DNA from: Herbiconiux sp. VKM Ac-1786
GTDB taxonomy: Bacteria; Actinomycetota; Actinomycetes; Actinomycetales; Microbacteriaceae
Length of the DNA stretch: 64,000 nt
Direction of reading: 5' to 3'
Assembly (NCBI RefSeq): GCF_015350805.1
Contig: NZ_JADKSG010000001.1
Location: 434,001 to 498,000, forward strand
A program made the translations under genes and the position numbers. The notes beneath the pieces were generated by a model. It searched no databases and was not told the DNA's origin. It worked only from the letters and a program-made list of their open reading frames with translations. Shown here in pieces: positions 1 to 8,192 of the stretch. The first letter of the stretch is position 1. Every line of letters starts with the position of its first letter.

Positions 1-2
1 AG

Positions 3-497
3 GTGCCGCTGCCGGCGGGGCGCGACGCCGCGGTCATCCGCGCGTTCAACGTGCTGCGCCAGTACGACGAGAGCGCGGTGCCCGATGCCTGGCAGCGGAT
101 GCTCGGCCGCCTGCAGCCCGGTGGGCGCCTCGTCGAGGGCACCTGCAACGAGGTCGGCCGGGTGGCGAGCTGGGTCACGCTCGCGCCGGAGGGGCCGGAG
201 AGCTTCACGGTGTCGTTGCGGCTGGCGGAGCTCGAGCATCCGTCGATCGTCGCGGAGCGACTGCCCAAGGCGCTGATCCACCGCAACGTGCCCGGCGAGA
301 AGGTGCACCGCTTCCTGGCCGACCTCGACCGCTTCTGGCAGCACAACGCCGCGCTCGGCAGCTACGGGCCGGTGCAGCGCTGGGTCGCGACGGTCGGCGC
401 GATGGCCGTCGCCGGCTGGTCGGTGCGCACGCCGAAGCGCCGGCAGCGACTGGGCGAGCTCACCGTCGACTGGGCCGACGTGGCTCCCCTGGCCTGA
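3..497 (+). CDS. class I SAM-dependent methyltransferase, C-terminal part
   Basis: This is the 3' end of a gene that starts left of the window. The frame is open to the left edge, so the GTG at position 3 is probably internal. The visible 164 residues contain LQPGGRLVEGTCNEVGRV, which resembles the post-motif region of Rossmann-fold methyltransferases (GG-hinge after the fourth strand). A later stretch, ERLPKALIHRNVPGE, looks like a substrate-side segment. The SAM-binding glycine motif itself lies outside the window. The substrate is unknown. The gene is convergent with the lipoprotein gene at 504-932, with a gap of 6 bases. The family call rests on recall of similar actinobacterial proteins and is moderately sure. 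Confidence 0.6.
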   Translation: MPLPAGRDAAVIRAFNVLRQYDESAVPDAWQRMLGRLQPGGRLVEGTCNEVGRVASWVTLAPEGPESFTVSLRLAELEHPSIVAERLPKALIHRNVPGEKVHRFLADLDRFWQHNAALGSYGPVQRWVATVGAMAVAGWSVRTPKRRQRLGELTVDWADVAPLA

Positions 498-503
498 GCC
501 GTC

Positions 504-932
504 CTACTTGATCGGGAGCTCGATCTCCTGGTCGCCGACGCGCACGGTGAGGGGCTCGGCGGTGGTGACGTCGTCAGGCGTCCAGAACACCGAGGTGTGG
601 GGCACGAAGTCCATGGTGCAGGGGCCGCTCGAGATGGGGCGGGTGGTGATCTCGACCACGTTGCCCTCGTTCTCGGGCTCGACCACGTCGATGCGCGAGC
701 CGACCACGGGGCAGCTCGAGCTGCCCGAGATGGCCACGGCGATCTGCGAGCCCTCCTGCAGCCAGAAGGCCTGCAGACCCTGGTCGGCGCCGCCCTCGGA
801 CTCGGTGGCGATCTCCTCCTCGTCGGGGAGGCCGGAGAAGTTCTGGGTGGGACCGGTCTCGGTGCACCCGGTCAGCACGAACGCGAAGGCGGTGGCGACG
901 AGAACGGCGGGAACGAGCTTTCGCATCTGCAT
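504..932 (-). CDS. putative secreted lipoprotein
   Basis: A 142-residue protein with a classic lipoprotein signal: short positive start (MQMRK), hydrophobic core, then the lipobox LTGC with the acylated Cys at about residue 23. The mature part is acidic near its start (DEEEIATESEGG), contains two further Cys (about residues 74 and 105), and has no family I recognise. It should be exported and anchored to the outer face of the membrane. The start at 932 is favoured because a TACCGT hexamer sits exactly 6 nt upstream (leaderless arrangement); a second ATG two codons later is possible. Confidence 0.7.
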   Translation of the reverse strand: MQMRKLVPAVLVATAFAFVLTGCTETGPTQNFSGLPDEEEIATESEGGADQGLQAFWLQEGSQIAVAISGSSSCPVVGSRIDVVEPENEGNVVEITTRPISSGPCTMDFVPHTSVFWTPDDVTTAEPLTVRVGDQEIELPIK

Positions 933-938
933 GGCTCT

Positions 939-944
939 ACGGTA
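939..944 (-). promoter_or_regulatory. -10 hexamer of predicted leaderless promoter, lipoprotein gene
   Basis: TACCGT on the minus strand, 6 nt before the ATG at 932. The spacing places the transcription start at or next to the start codon. It matches the TANNNT-N6/7-start pattern repeated through this window. Confidence 0.45.
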
Positions 945-959
945 TCGAATCCGCGGGCC

Positions 960-2072
960 TCACGTGGTGATGTCGGGCAGGGTGCGCCGGGCCTCCTCGA
1001 GGGGCATGCCGCTGGCCGCCAGGAGATCGAGCACGAGCGGCCGGATGGACAGCACGAGCGCCGCCTCGGCGAAGGGCTGACCCGGCGTCAGCACCCGCGG
1101 GTCGAGCCGGATGGCGACGAGCACGAGGCTCTGCCGCACCACGGGCCGCAGCTCCGGCCGGTCGATGCTCTGCCCGAGCAGGGCGGTGGCGCTGAGGACC
1201 GCCGCGAGCAGCTCGGCCAGCTCGGGGCGCGGATGCCCGTCGCCCAGCACGCTCAGCCGCCGGCTGATGACGCGGAGGTTCCGCGCCGCGTGGTCGAGGT
1301 GCAGCTGCATCGTCTGCAGCTCGGCCAGCTCGGCCCGGTGCCGCCGGAGGAACGGCGAGATGCGCGCGATGGCGACGGCCGAGTCGAGCGAGCCACGCCA
1401 CTGCTCCACGAGCACCTGCGTGCCGCGGGCCCGGCTGAGCACGAGCTCCGCGGTGTGCTGGTCGCCGATCCGCAGCACGGTGACGAGCGAGGACAGGATG
1501 GCGGTGAATGCGGCGAAGAACTTCAGCCCCTCGCGGCGGGCCGCCCGGCGCGGGTCCCGCGGGATGAGCGCGGTGCAGGCCAGTGCGACGAGTCCGCCGA
1601 GCACCGCGTCGACGGTGCGGGTGAAGGGCCCGCCGGCGGGCACCGGCATCAGGGAGACGAGCGAGGCCTGCACGGCGGCGAGGATCGGCAGCCCCGGCAC
1701 CGGCGACAGGAACCGGGTGACCGTGAGCGCCACCAGCACCGTCACGGCGAACTGCCAGAGCCCCTGGCCGGCCAGGAGCAGGATGACCTCGCTGAGCGCG
1801 ATGCCGACGGTCATCGCCACGGCCGTCTCGGCGACGCGGCGCGGCCGCGCGTCGAGCACCAGCCCGAGACTCGACAGCGTCACCGTCACGGCTGCGATCG
1901 GGTACGGGTGGGCGAGCACGAAGTGGGCGAGCGCGTAGGCGATCGTGACGGCGACGGCGAGCTGCAGCAGCGCGGGTCCGCTCGCGACGGTGCGCTCGGC
2001 CGAGGCGCGCGTCATCGCGGCCCAGCGCGCGGACAGCGGCAGGGTGTCGTCGTCGGCGGCCGGCGCGGTCAC
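960..2072 (-). CDS. FUSC-family / aromatic acid exporter-like membrane protein
   Basis: A 370-residue integral membrane protein. The N-terminal half is a run of hydrophobic segments from about residue 30 to 180 (for example ALLQLAVAVTIAYALAHFVL and the GLWQFAVTVLVALTVTRFL region). The second half is a soluble, helical domain rich in Arg, Leu and Glu. This layout is that of FUSC/ArAE-type proteins, some of which export aromatic acids; the actual substrate is unknown. The GTG start at 2072 overlaps the TAG stop of the upstream ygfZ-like gene (TAGTG), so the two are probably translated together. An ATG 19 codons further in is an alternative start. Confidence 0.7.
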   Translation of the reverse strand: MTAPAADDDTLPLSARWAAMTRASAERTVASGPALLQLAVAVTIAYALAHFVLAHPYPIAAVTVTLSSLGLVLDARPRRVAETAVAMTVGIALSEVILLLAGQGLWQFAVTVLVALTVTRFLSPVPGLPILAAVQASLVSLMPVPAGGPFTRTVDAVLGGLVALACTALIPRDPRRAARREGLKFFAAFTAILSSLVTVLRIGDQHTAELVLSRARGTQVLVEQWRGSLDSAVAIARISPFLRRHRAELAELQTMQLHLDHAARNLRVISRRLSVLGDGHPRPELAELLAAVLSATALLGQSIDRPELRPVVRQSLVLVAIRLDPRVLTPGQPFAEAALVLSIRPLVLDLLAASGMPLEEARRTLPDITT

Positions 2073-3277
2073 TACCGCGTGCGGGCGCCCAGGCGCGGCA
2101 GCCGCACCCGGCCGACCGCTGCGCCGGCGTCGGGCCCCACGATCGTGTCGGCCGAGGCGGCGACGTCGCCGGCCTCGGTGCGCACGACGAGCGGCTCGCC
2201 CTCGGGCGCCTGGCGGCGCAGCACCGCGAGCGCTATGGGGCCCCACTCGTGGTGGTTGCCCACCGAGGTCACGTGGCCGAGCGGCTCGGGGGCCTCGTCG
2301 GCCGGCAGGCCGGCGTCGGCGGCGAGCAGCACCGGGTCGCCCGCGGCGGGCAGCACCGCGTCGGAGCCGTCGAGCTGCAGGTGCACGAGGCGGCGCGGCG
2401 GGTGGCCGAGGTTGTGCACCTTCGCCACCGTCTCCTGGCCGCGGTAGCAGCCCTTCGCGAGGTGCACGGCCGACCGCATCCAGTCCAGCTCGTGCGGGAT
2501 GCTGCGCTCGTCGACCTCGGTCGAGAGCCGCGGGCGCCAGGCCGCGATGCGCAGCGCCTCGGCGGCCAGCACCCCGGCGGCCTTCAGCTCGCCCCGGCGC
2601 ACCGCGTCGGTCAGCGTCTCCAGCTGCGCGCGGGGCACGAGGCCCTCGCGCCAGAACCAGTCGGCGCCCGGGTGCTCGGCGGTCTGCGCGTACTGCACGC
2701 CCCCGGCGACGACCTCGGGCCACGGGTCGGCCCAGACGAGCGGATGCCCGCCGCCCTCGGCCAGGGCGGAGACGAGCACCGGCGCGACGCCCTCGAGCGC
2801 CCCCGGCCCCGCAGCGAGCCAGCCGATCGTGGCGAACTCGGCGCTGCGGTCGGCGATCTCGACCCGGAGCATGAAGCGCATGCGCTGCAGCCACTGCTCG
2901 AGCGGCTCCGTCTCGCTCGCGTCGACGAGGAGCCAGGCGGTCTCGCCGTCGTCGACCACGCGGATGGCGTGCTCGATCCGGCCGTTGGCCGACAGCAGCA
3001 GGGTCTCGGCCGACTCCCCCGGGGCGAGCCCGGTGAGACGCTGGCTGGTGACGGAGTCGAGCCAGGAGAGGCGGTCGGGCCCTGAGACCGAGATCACCCC
3101 CCGAGCGGAGAGGTCGACGACGGCCGGGGCGGCGGAGGTTCGACCCGTGCGGGCGGCATCGAGCATCCGCTGCTCGGAGACGGGGTTGCCGTAGTGGGCG
3201 GCGACGCCCGCGTCGGGGCCGGTGGCGGCGACGGCGCCGGGCAGGCTGAGGAAGGGTGAGGCGACGCGGAGCGTCAC
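2072..3277 (-). CDS. ygfZ: folate-binding protein YgfZ/GcvT-like
   Basis: A 401-residue member of the YgfZ/GcvT-T family. The family signature KGCYRGQE is present at about residue 276, followed by TVAKVHNLGHPPRRL; the Cys of this motif is the redox-active residue in YgfZ proteins. In E. coli YgfZ uses tetrahydrofolate and helps assemble or repair certain Fe-S proteins such as MiaB. Residues about 50-200 carry the aminomethyltransferase-like fold (LSARGVISVSGPDRLSWLDSVTSQ). The gene follows the nitrobindin gene by 3 bases and overlaps the FUSC gene downstream. Length is longer than E. coli YgfZ (326) but usual for actinobacteria. Confidence 0.88.
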   Translation of the reverse strand: MTLRVASPFLSLPGAVAATGPDAGVAAHYGNPVSEQRMLDAARTGRTSAAPAVVDLSARGVISVSGPDRLSWLDSVTSQRLTGLAPGESAETLLLSANGRIEHAIRVVDDGETAWLLVDASETEPLEQWLQRMRFMLRVEIADRSAEFATIGWLAAGPGALEGVAPVLVSALAEGGGHPLVWADPWPEVVAGGVQYAQTAEHPGADWFWREGLVPRAQLETLTDAVRRGELKAAGVLAAEALRIAAWRPRLSTEVDERSIPHELDWMRSAVHLAKGCYRGQETVAKVHNLGHPPRRLVHLQLDGSDAVLPAAGDPVLLAADAGLPADEAPEPLGHVTSVGNHHEWGPIALAVLRRQAPEGEPLVVRTEAGDVAASADTIVGPDAGAAVGRVRLPRLGARTR

Positions 3278-3280
3278 GGC

Positions 3281-3919
3281 TCAGTCGACCTTCGCGAGCC
3301 GGGCCGAGGCGTGGGTGCGGAGGTCTTGGCCGAGCGCCGCGATGTCCCACGCCCAGAGGAGGTGGTTGTCGACGAGCCCGTAGAGGCGGGTGGCGGCCGC
3401 GTACTCCTTGGCGGAGCGGGTGCGCACGACCGCGTCGGTGGCGAGGTCGATGCGCGGGCCCTTGACCTGGCCGAGGTAGAGCTCGCTGACACCGGTGGGG
3501 TGCACGAGGGCGACCTCGATGTCGAAGCCTTCGGCCGCGTTGCGGAGCGTCTCGACCGACTGGGCCGTGTTGAAGGGGCGCGGGCCCTCACCGGGGAGCA
3601 TGCCGGGGCCGGCGTCACCCTCGATGTGCAGCCGGGCGAGCCGCCAGAAACCGGTCTCGGCGGTGAGCGGAGTGGGCTCGGTCTCGTCGCCCTGGGGCAG
3701 CAGCCAGCTCGAGGAGCTGTAGTTCAGGAACGGCAGGCCGTCGTGGCTGAAGCTGATTCGCTGGCCGAATTCGCGCGAGACGCGGGTGGGCTCGGTGCCC
3801 TCCTCGGCGTCGGCCGGCGGGTCGATGGCGTAGTCGATGACGCCGGTGCCCTCCCACACGCCGATGAGCCAGGAGAGGGGGACCAGTTCGGCGGGGAGCC
3901 CTGTCGGGATCTCGATCAC
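3281..3919 (-). CDS. nitrobindin-like heme/fatty-acid-binding beta-barrel (FABP family)
   Basis: A 212-residue protein. The N-terminal motif LIGVWEGTGVIDY matches the GxWxGxG element of nitrobindins (THAP4/Rv2717c group), ten-stranded beta-barrels that bind ferric heme and isomerise peroxynitrite or sense NO. The proximal His expected near the C-terminus in this family is plausibly among residues near LVDNHLLWAWD (about 187-197). It is cytoplasmic, with no signal peptide. It lies directly upstream of the YgfZ-like gene, so both may serve redox or iron-centre protection; that link is inference. Confidence 0.82.
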   Translation of the reverse strand: MIEIPTGLPAELVPLSWLIGVWEGTGVIDYAIDPPADAEEGTEPTRVSREFGQRISFSHDGLPFLNYSSSSWLLPQGDETEPTPLTAETGFWRLARLHIEGDAGPGMLPGEGPRPFNTAQSVETLRNAAEGFDIEVALVHPTGVSELYLGQVKGPRIDLATDAVVRTRSAKEYAAATRLYGLVDNHLLWAWDIAALGQDLRTHASARLAKVD

Positions 3920-3935
3920 GGTCGAGCCTCGCCGG

Positions 3936-4049
3936 TCAGCGCTGGCCGCGGAAGAGTTTGTAGATGACGACCCCCGAGGTCCAGGCGATCGCGAGACTCG
4001 CGAGCCCGAGAAGGCCGATGAACAGGAGTTCGAGCGCGACGTAGGACAT
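3936..4049 (-). CDS. 37-residue single-span membrane protein
   Basis: A short open frame reading MSYVALELLFIGLLGLAS and then LAIAWTSGVVIYKLFRGQR, ending TGA at 3936. Residues about 5-31 form one transmembrane helix and the tail is positive (KLFRGQR), which predicts an N-out, C-in topology. It starts 2 bases after the stop of the 95-residue membrane protein and ends 16 bases before the nitrobindin gene, so it sits tightly inside the operon; no clear Shine-Dalgarno is seen and translation is probably coupled to the upstream gene. Function unknown. The hydrophobic content, codon use and position argue that it is real. Confidence 0.6.
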   Translation of the reverse strand: MSYVALELLFIGLLGLASLAIAWTSGVVIYKLFRGQR

Positions 4050-4051
4050 GC

Positions 4052-4339
4052 CTAGATCTTAGCCCCCGCGGCGAAGGCCAGGGGCGCGAGCACCACCGTC
4101 GCCAGGGCCAGGATGACGACCGCGCCGCCGAGGCTGGCCGAGACCCGGTCGACGAAGCCCTTGCGCACCGGCACGAGCAGCTGGATGCCGAAGGTGACGA
4201 CCAGGGCGAGGCCGAGCACCACGGGGAGGAAGACGAGGAAGCTCGAGGGCGGCACGAACAGGCCGACGGCGAGGACGGCCACGAGGGACAGGATCCACAC
4301 CGGCACTACGCTTCTCATGAGCAGACTCATACCCGCCAT
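4052..4339 (-). CDS. small integral membrane protein, three predicted helices
   Basis: A 95-residue hydrophobic protein with spans at about 10-30, 32-54 and 68-92 and a positively charged loop (PVRKGFVDR) between the second and third. No family is recognised. It is the first gene of the minus-strand operon that continues with the 37-residue protein, nitrobindin and the YgfZ-like protein. It is divergent from the GlnR-like gene with 46 bases between the start codons. Starts at ATG 4339, 4330 or 4318 are possible; none has an obvious ribosome-binding site. Confidence 0.55.
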   Translation of the reverse strand: MAGMSLLMRSVVPVWILSLVAVLAVGLFVPPSSFLVFLPVVLGLALVVTFGIQLLVPVRKGFVDRVSASLGGAVVILALATVVLAPLAFAAGAKI

Positions 4340-4349
4340 TCTGCCCGAG

Positions 4350-4355
4350 TAGTAT
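4350..4355 (+). promoter_or_regulatory. possible -10 of the GlnR-like/mshD operon
   Basis: TAGTAT in the short divergent region between 4339 and 4386, about 30 bases before the GTG start at 4386, which also has a good ribosome-binding site (GGAGG at about 4375). No convincing -35 was identified. Confidence 0.35.
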
Positions 4356-4385
4356 GAAGCGCAGGCATTCTCTGGAGGATCTTAC

Positions 4386-5078
4386 GTGGCGCAGTTGTTG
4401 ATCCTGACCTCCACGGTCGACCGCGAGGTCCTCCCCGCGCTGTCACTGCTCAGCCACCGCACCCGTCAGATCCCCGCGGAGCCCTCGCAGCTCGTGAACA
4501 CCCCGAACAGCGATCTCATCTTCGTCGACGCCCGGCACGACCTCGCCTCGGCCCGTTCGCTCTGCAAGATCCTCAGCACCACCGGCATCGGCGTGCCCGT
4601 CGTGCTCATCCTCACCGAGGGCGGGCTCACCGCCGTCAGCGCCGAGTGGGGCGCCGCCGACGTGGTGCTCGAGTCGGCCGGACCGGCAGAGGTCGACACG
4701 CGCATCCGGCTCGCCATCGGCCGTCAGGTGCAGGATCAGTCGACCTCGAAGATCCAGGCCTCGGGCGTCGTCATCGACGAGGCCAGCTACTCGGCCCGGG
4801 TGCACGGCCGGCCGCTCGACCTCACCTTCAAGGAGTTCGAGCTGCTGCGCTTCTTCGCGATGCACCCCTCCCGGGTGTTCACGCGGGAGCAGCTGCTCAG
4901 CGAGGTCTGGGGCTACGACTACTTCGGCGGCACCCGCACGGTCGACGTGCACGTGCGGCGCCTCCGCGCGAAGCTCGGCGACCTCGAGTCGTTGATCGGC
5001 ACCGTGCGCAACGTCGGCTACCGGTTCAACTTCTTCGAGGACGACAATGACCGACTCGCTCACACTCTCGGTCAGTAG
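4386..5078 (+). CDS. GlnR/OmpR-type winged-helix response regulator
   Basis: A 230-residue regulator. Residues 1-115 form a receiver-like domain with an Asp in the expected place (FVDARHD, about residue 49) but without the full acidic pocket, as in orphan GlnR regulators. Residues about 125-222 form an OmpR-type winged helix: [20 protein letters not shown], then [22 protein letters not shown], then VGYRF. GlnR proteins control nitrogen genes in actinomycetes. No kinase gene is adjacent. The gene overlaps mshD by 32 bases, the same neighbour order as the GlnR-type gene and mshD in mycobacteria. GTG start with GGAGG about 8 bases upstream. Target genes here are unknown. Confidence 0.82.
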   Translation: MAQLLILTSTVDREVLPALSLLSHRTRQIPAEPSQLVNTPNSDLIFVDARHDLASARSLCKILSTTGIGVPVVLILTEGGLTAVSAEWGAADVVLESAGPAEVDTRIRLAIGRQVQDQSTSKIQASGVVIDEASYSARVHGRPLDLTFKEFELLRFFAMHPSRVFTREQLLSEVWGYDYFGGTRTVDVHVRRLRAKLGDLESLIGTVRNVGYRFNFFEDDNDRLAHTLGQ

Positions 5079-5943
5079 CCCCGACGAGGCGCGGGAGCCG
5101 TTCCTCCGGCTCGTCGCCCGGGCGGAGCTCGTCGACGGGCAGCATCCGTTCAACGATCAGGCGCAGATCGACGCGGGCAAGGGCGCCCGCTCGCTGCTGC
5201 TCGCCGAGCGCGGCGGCACCGTGGTCGGCGCGGCGATCGTGGGCCAGGGCGAGCTCGAGTTCGTGATCGACCCCGAGTGGCGTGAGGAGGGCCTCGGCCG
5301 CCAGCTGCTCGACATCGTGCTGCGCAACAACGCCCAGGGCCCGCTGCTCGCTTGGGCCCACGGTGACCACCCCGCCAGCCGCCGGCTCGCCCTGACGCAC
5401 CGCTTCGACGCCGTGCGCACGCTGCTGCAGCTGCGCCGGGAGCTCTCGCCCACCGCCCCCGCGCCGCGCACCGAGATCCCCGCGGGCTTCGAGGTCGTGC
5501 CCTACCGCGGCGGGCGCGACGCCGACGACTGGGTCGAGCTGAATGCCCGCGTCTTCGCCGGGCACGCCGAGCAGGGCTCGATCACCGCCGACGACCTGCG
5601 CTTCCGCCAGTCGGAGAGCTGGTTCGACCCCGACGACTTCCTGCTGCTGCGCGACGACCGAGGCCGCCTGGTGGGCTACAACTGGCTGAAGATCGAGCCG
5701 GGCGACAGCGTCGGCGAGATCTACGTGGTCGGCGTCGAGGAGGGGCATGCGGGCCAGGGTCTCGGCCGGCACCTGATGAACGCGGGGCTCAACCGGCTCG
5801 CCGACCGCGGCTGCACCCAGGCCGCGCTCTACGTCGACGCCGACAACACCCGCGCCGTCGCGCTCTACCGCTCGCTCGGCTTCACCGACCACACGATCGA
5901 CGTGCAGTACGCGCAGCGCAGCGCGCGACGATCGGCGCGGTAG
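5047..5943 (+). CDS. mshD: mycothiol synthase MshD
   Basis: A 298-residue protein made of two tandem GNAT acetyltransferase domains (about 5-140 and 150-298). The C-terminal half carries the acetyl-CoA motif [13 protein letters not shown] and the terminal [25 protein letters not shown] stretch. MshD acetylates Cys-GlcN-Ins with acetyl-CoA, the last step in making mycothiol, the low-molecular-weight thiol of actinobacteria. Start at ATG 5047 lies inside the end of the regulator gene, so translation is probably coupled. Length matches the family (about 300). Confidence 0.9.
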   Translation: MTDSLTLSVSSPDEAREPFLRLVARAELVDGQHPFNDQAQIDAGKGARSLLLAERGGTVVGAAIVGQGELEFVIDPEWREEGLGRQLLDIVLRNNAQGPLLAWAHGDHPASRRLALTHRFDAVRTLLQLRRELSPTAPAPRTEIPAGFEVVPYRGGRDADDWVELNARVFAGHAEQGSITADDLRFRQSESWFDPDDFLLLRDDRGRLVGYNWLKIEPGDSVGEIYVVGVEEGHAGQGLGRHLMNAGLNRLADRGCTQAALYVDADNTRAVALYRSLGFTDHTIDVQYAQRSARRSAR

Positions 5944-5947
5944 CACC

Positions 5948-8149
5948 GTGGCCCGGCGGCTGGTCCCTTTTCTCGGTCTCGTCGTCGGCGCCCTGCTGCT
6001 CGTCACCGGGCTCGCTCCGGTCGTCGCCCCGGTCGCCGCCCCCGCGGCGAGCGCGGCGGGTGCCGTCGCGCGCCCGTTCGCTTCGCACCCCGTACCGCGC
6101 GCCCCCGGGTCGGCGAACGCACCGGGTGGCACCGAGGCGGCCGACTCCGCGACCGCCGCCGCCTACGACGCCTGGAGGGCCCGCTACCTGAAGGCCGGCT
6201 GCGGCGACGGCCGCTACTACGTCGACGCCTCGACCGCGACGCCGTACCTCGTGGTCTCCGAGGGCCAGGGCTATGGGATGGTCGTGACCGCCCTGATGGC
6301 CGGGCACGACGCGAAGGCGCGCACCGTCTTCGACGGCCTGTACCGCTACGTGCTCGACCACCCCAGCTCGGGCGACCCGCAGCTGATGGCGTGGCACCAG
6401 CTCCCCGACTGCAGCGACGAGCCCGAGAACGACAGCTCGGCGAGCGACGGCGACCTCGACATCGCCTACGCGCTGCTGCTCGCCGACACGCAGTGGGGGT
6501 CGGACGGCGCCGCCTCCGGCAGCTTCGACTACGCCGCCGAGGCGCGGCGGGTGATCGCGGCGATCAAGCGGAGCGCGATGAACCCCGACACGGCGCTGCC
6601 GCTGCTCGGCGACTGGGTCGGGCCCGACAGCCCCAAGCGTGACGGCGTGCGCACCTCCGACTTGATGGTCGGCCACTTCCGCGCCTTCCAGACGGCGACC
6701 GGCGACCCGGTCTGGGGCGAGGCGGCCACGGCGGCGCTCGATCTGATCGAGACCCTGCAGCGCACGGCCGCCCCGGCGACCGGGCTGCTGCCCGACTTCG
6801 CGGTCGGCACCGCGACGACCCCCGTGCCGGCGCCCGCGAAGTACCTCGAATCGGTTCACGACGGAGAATTCGGCTACAACGCCTGCCGCACGCCCTGGCG
6901 GCTCGCCTCCTCCGCCCTGCTCGCGGGCGACACCCGCGCGGCCGCCGCGGCCGGCCGCCTGGCGGGCTGGGCGGTCTCGGCGACGAACGGCGACCCGTCC
7001 CGACTCCGGGCCGGCTACGCACTCGACGGCACCGCGACCGCCGACTTCGCCGACCTCGCCTTCCTCGCACCGATGACCGCCGGAGCCTCGGTCTCGTCGA
7101 GCCGGCAGAGGTGGGTCGACGCGGGCTGGGCGCTGCTTAAGTCGCAGCCCTCGGCCGGGTACTACTCCGACACGCTCCGCCTGCAGGCGATGCTCCTGAT
7201 CTCGGGCAACGCCTGGCAGCCGAGCACGCGGGCGCCGGCCGGGGTGCAGCGCATCGGCGGTGCCGACCGCTTCGCCGTCTCCGCGGCCATCTCCGCCGCG
7301 TCCTTCCCGCGCGGCACCCCGACCGTCTACGTCGCCTCGGGCGAGAACTTCCCCGACGCCCTCTCCGCCTCCGCGGCCGCCGGCGCCGTCGGCGGGCCGG
7401 TGCTGCTGGTGCGCCGGGATGCGCTGCCGCCGGAGGTCGCGACCGAGCTGAATCGGCTCGCGCCCGCGCAGATCGTGCTCCTCGGGGGTGAGAACTCGGT
7501 GGGCGCCGCCGTGAAGCAGGCGCTGGCGGCCGTCGCGCCGGTCACCCGCATCGGCGGCGCCGACCGCTTCGAGGTCTCGGCGGCCGTGGCGAAGGCCGCC
7601 TTCCCGCGCGGCGCGGGCACGGTCTACGTCGCCTCGGGCGAGACCTTCCCCGACGCCCTCGCCGGCTCGGCCGCCGCCGGCCACGACCGCGGCCCCGTGC
7701 TGCTCGTGCGTCGCGACGGCGTGCCGGAGCCCATCCGAGCCGAGCTGGGGCGCCTGAAGCCGACGTCGATCGTGCTGCTCGGCGGTCCCGACGCGGTCTC
7801 GGAGACGACGAGGGCGGCGCTCGCGACGATCGCCCCCGTGTCCCGCGTCGCCGGCGCCGACCGCTTCGTCGTGGCCGCGTCGCTCTCGGCCCGGGTCTTC
7901 CCCTCCCCCGGAACCCCCACCGTCTACGTCGCGTCCGGCGCCACCTTCCCCGACGCCCTCTCGGGCTCCGCGGCCGCGATCGCCGTCGGCGCTCCCGTGC
8001 TCCTCGTCACCCGCGACGCGATCCCCGCCGCCATCGCGGCCGAGCTGAAGCGCCTGAAGCCCGCCCGCATCGTCGTGCTCGGCGGAACCGCCCCGGTCTC
8101 CGCCGCCACCGAGGCCGCCCTGCGCGCCTACCTCGGGTCGGCCGGCTGA
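5948..8149 (+). CDS. secreted GH8 glycosidase with three CWB2 cell-wall-binding repeats
   Basis: A 733-residue modular exoprotein. Residues 1-37 are a signal peptide (two Arg, long hydrophobic core, AAPAASAAG). Residues about 60-420 are a glycoside hydrolase family 8 domain: VSEGQGYGM carries the catalytic acid Glu and SASDGDLDIAYALLLAD the conserved Asp region. GH8 includes endoglucanases, chitosanases and xylosidases; the substrate is not decided. Residues 435-533, 534-632 and 633-733 are three CWB2 repeats, each starting RI/VGGADRF or RVAGADRF, that hold proteins at the cell surface. GTG start 4 bases after mshD. No S-layer or cellulose synthesis genes are adjacent, so its role (matrix turnover or polysaccharide degradation) is inference. 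Confidence 0.85.
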   Translation: MARRLVPFLGLVVGALLLVTGLAPVVAPVAAPAASAAGAVARPFASHPVPRAPGSANAPGGTEAADSATAAAYDAWRARYLKAGCGDGRYYVDASTATPYLVVSEGQGYGMVVTALMAGHDAKARTVFDGLYRYVLDHPSSGDPQLMAWHQLPDCSDEPENDSSASDGDLDIAYALLLADTQWGSDGAASGSFDYAAEARRVIAAIKRSAMNPDTALPLLGDWVGPDSPKRDGVRTSDLMVGHFRAFQTATGDPVWGEAATAALDLIETLQRTAAPATGLLPDFAVGTATTPVPAPAKYLESVHDGEFGYNACRTPWRLASSALLAGDTRAAAAAGRLAGWAVSATNGDPSRLRAGYALDGTATADFADLAFLAPMTAGASVSSSRQRWVDAGWALLKSQPSAGYYSDTLRLQAMLLISGNAWQPSTRAPAGVQRIGGADRFAVSAAISAASFPRGTPTVYVASGENFPDALSASAAAGAVGGPVLLVRRDALPPEVATELNRLAPAQIVLLGGENSVGAAVKQALAAVAPVTRIGGADRFEVSAAVAKAAFPRGAGTVYVASGETFPDALAGSAAAGHDRGPVLLVRRDGVPEPIRAELGRLKPTSIVLLGGPDAVSETTRAALATIAPVSRVAGADRFVVAASLSARVFPSPGTPTVYVASGATFPDALSGSAAAIAVGAPVLLVTRDAIPAAIAAELKRLKPARIVVLGGTAPVSAATEAALRAYLGSAG
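7250..8146 (+). repeat. three tandem coding repeats of about 297 bp (CWB2)
   Basis: The units begin at 7250, 7547 and 7844, an exact 297-bp (99-codon) period. Shared landmarks in each unit are GADRF, TVYVASG.(N/T)FPDAL, GPVLLV or APVLLV, and IVLLGG or IVVLGG. The copies differ at many codons, so they are old duplications rather than a recent expansion. Confidence 0.9.
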
Positions 8150-8152
8150 CCC

Positions 8153-8174
8153 GTTCATCCGCTGGACACGTCGT
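8153..8174 (+). promoter_or_regulatory. possible PHO box upstream of ppk1
   Basis: GTTCATCCGCT followed directly by GGACACGTCGT: two 11-nt units. The first fits the PhoP direct-repeat consensus G(G/T)TCAYYY; the second is degenerate. It sits 7 bases before the -10 of ppk1, over the expected -35. Weaker than the site before pstS. Confidence 0.35.
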
Positions 8175-8180
8175 GGGTGA

Positions 8181-8186
8181 CATGAT
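8181..8186 (+). promoter_or_regulatory. extended -10 of ppk1, leaderless start
   Basis: TGACATGAT contains an extended -10 (TG-N-CATGAT). Exactly 6 bases separate the hexamer from the ATG at 8193, which predicts a leaderless ppk1 transcript. No Shine-Dalgarno is present before the ATG. Confidence 0.5.
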
Positions 8187-8192
8187 GTCTGC

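Noticed and set aside
597-2447. Long plus-strand open frame of over 600 codons opposite the FUSC and ygfZ-like genes
   Set aside because: It is the GC-rich antisense shadow of two recognisable genes; its product is rich in Arg, Gly and His with no domain, and it spans two gene boundaries.
960-3350. Apparent 796-residue protein ending in the FUSC domain
   Set aside because: The first half is an out-of-frame reading of the ygfZ-like gene; the real start is the GTG at 2072.
7250-8146. CRISPR-like or minisatellite repeat
   Set aside because: The 297-bp period is an exact multiple of codons and encodes CWB2 domains; copies are diverged.
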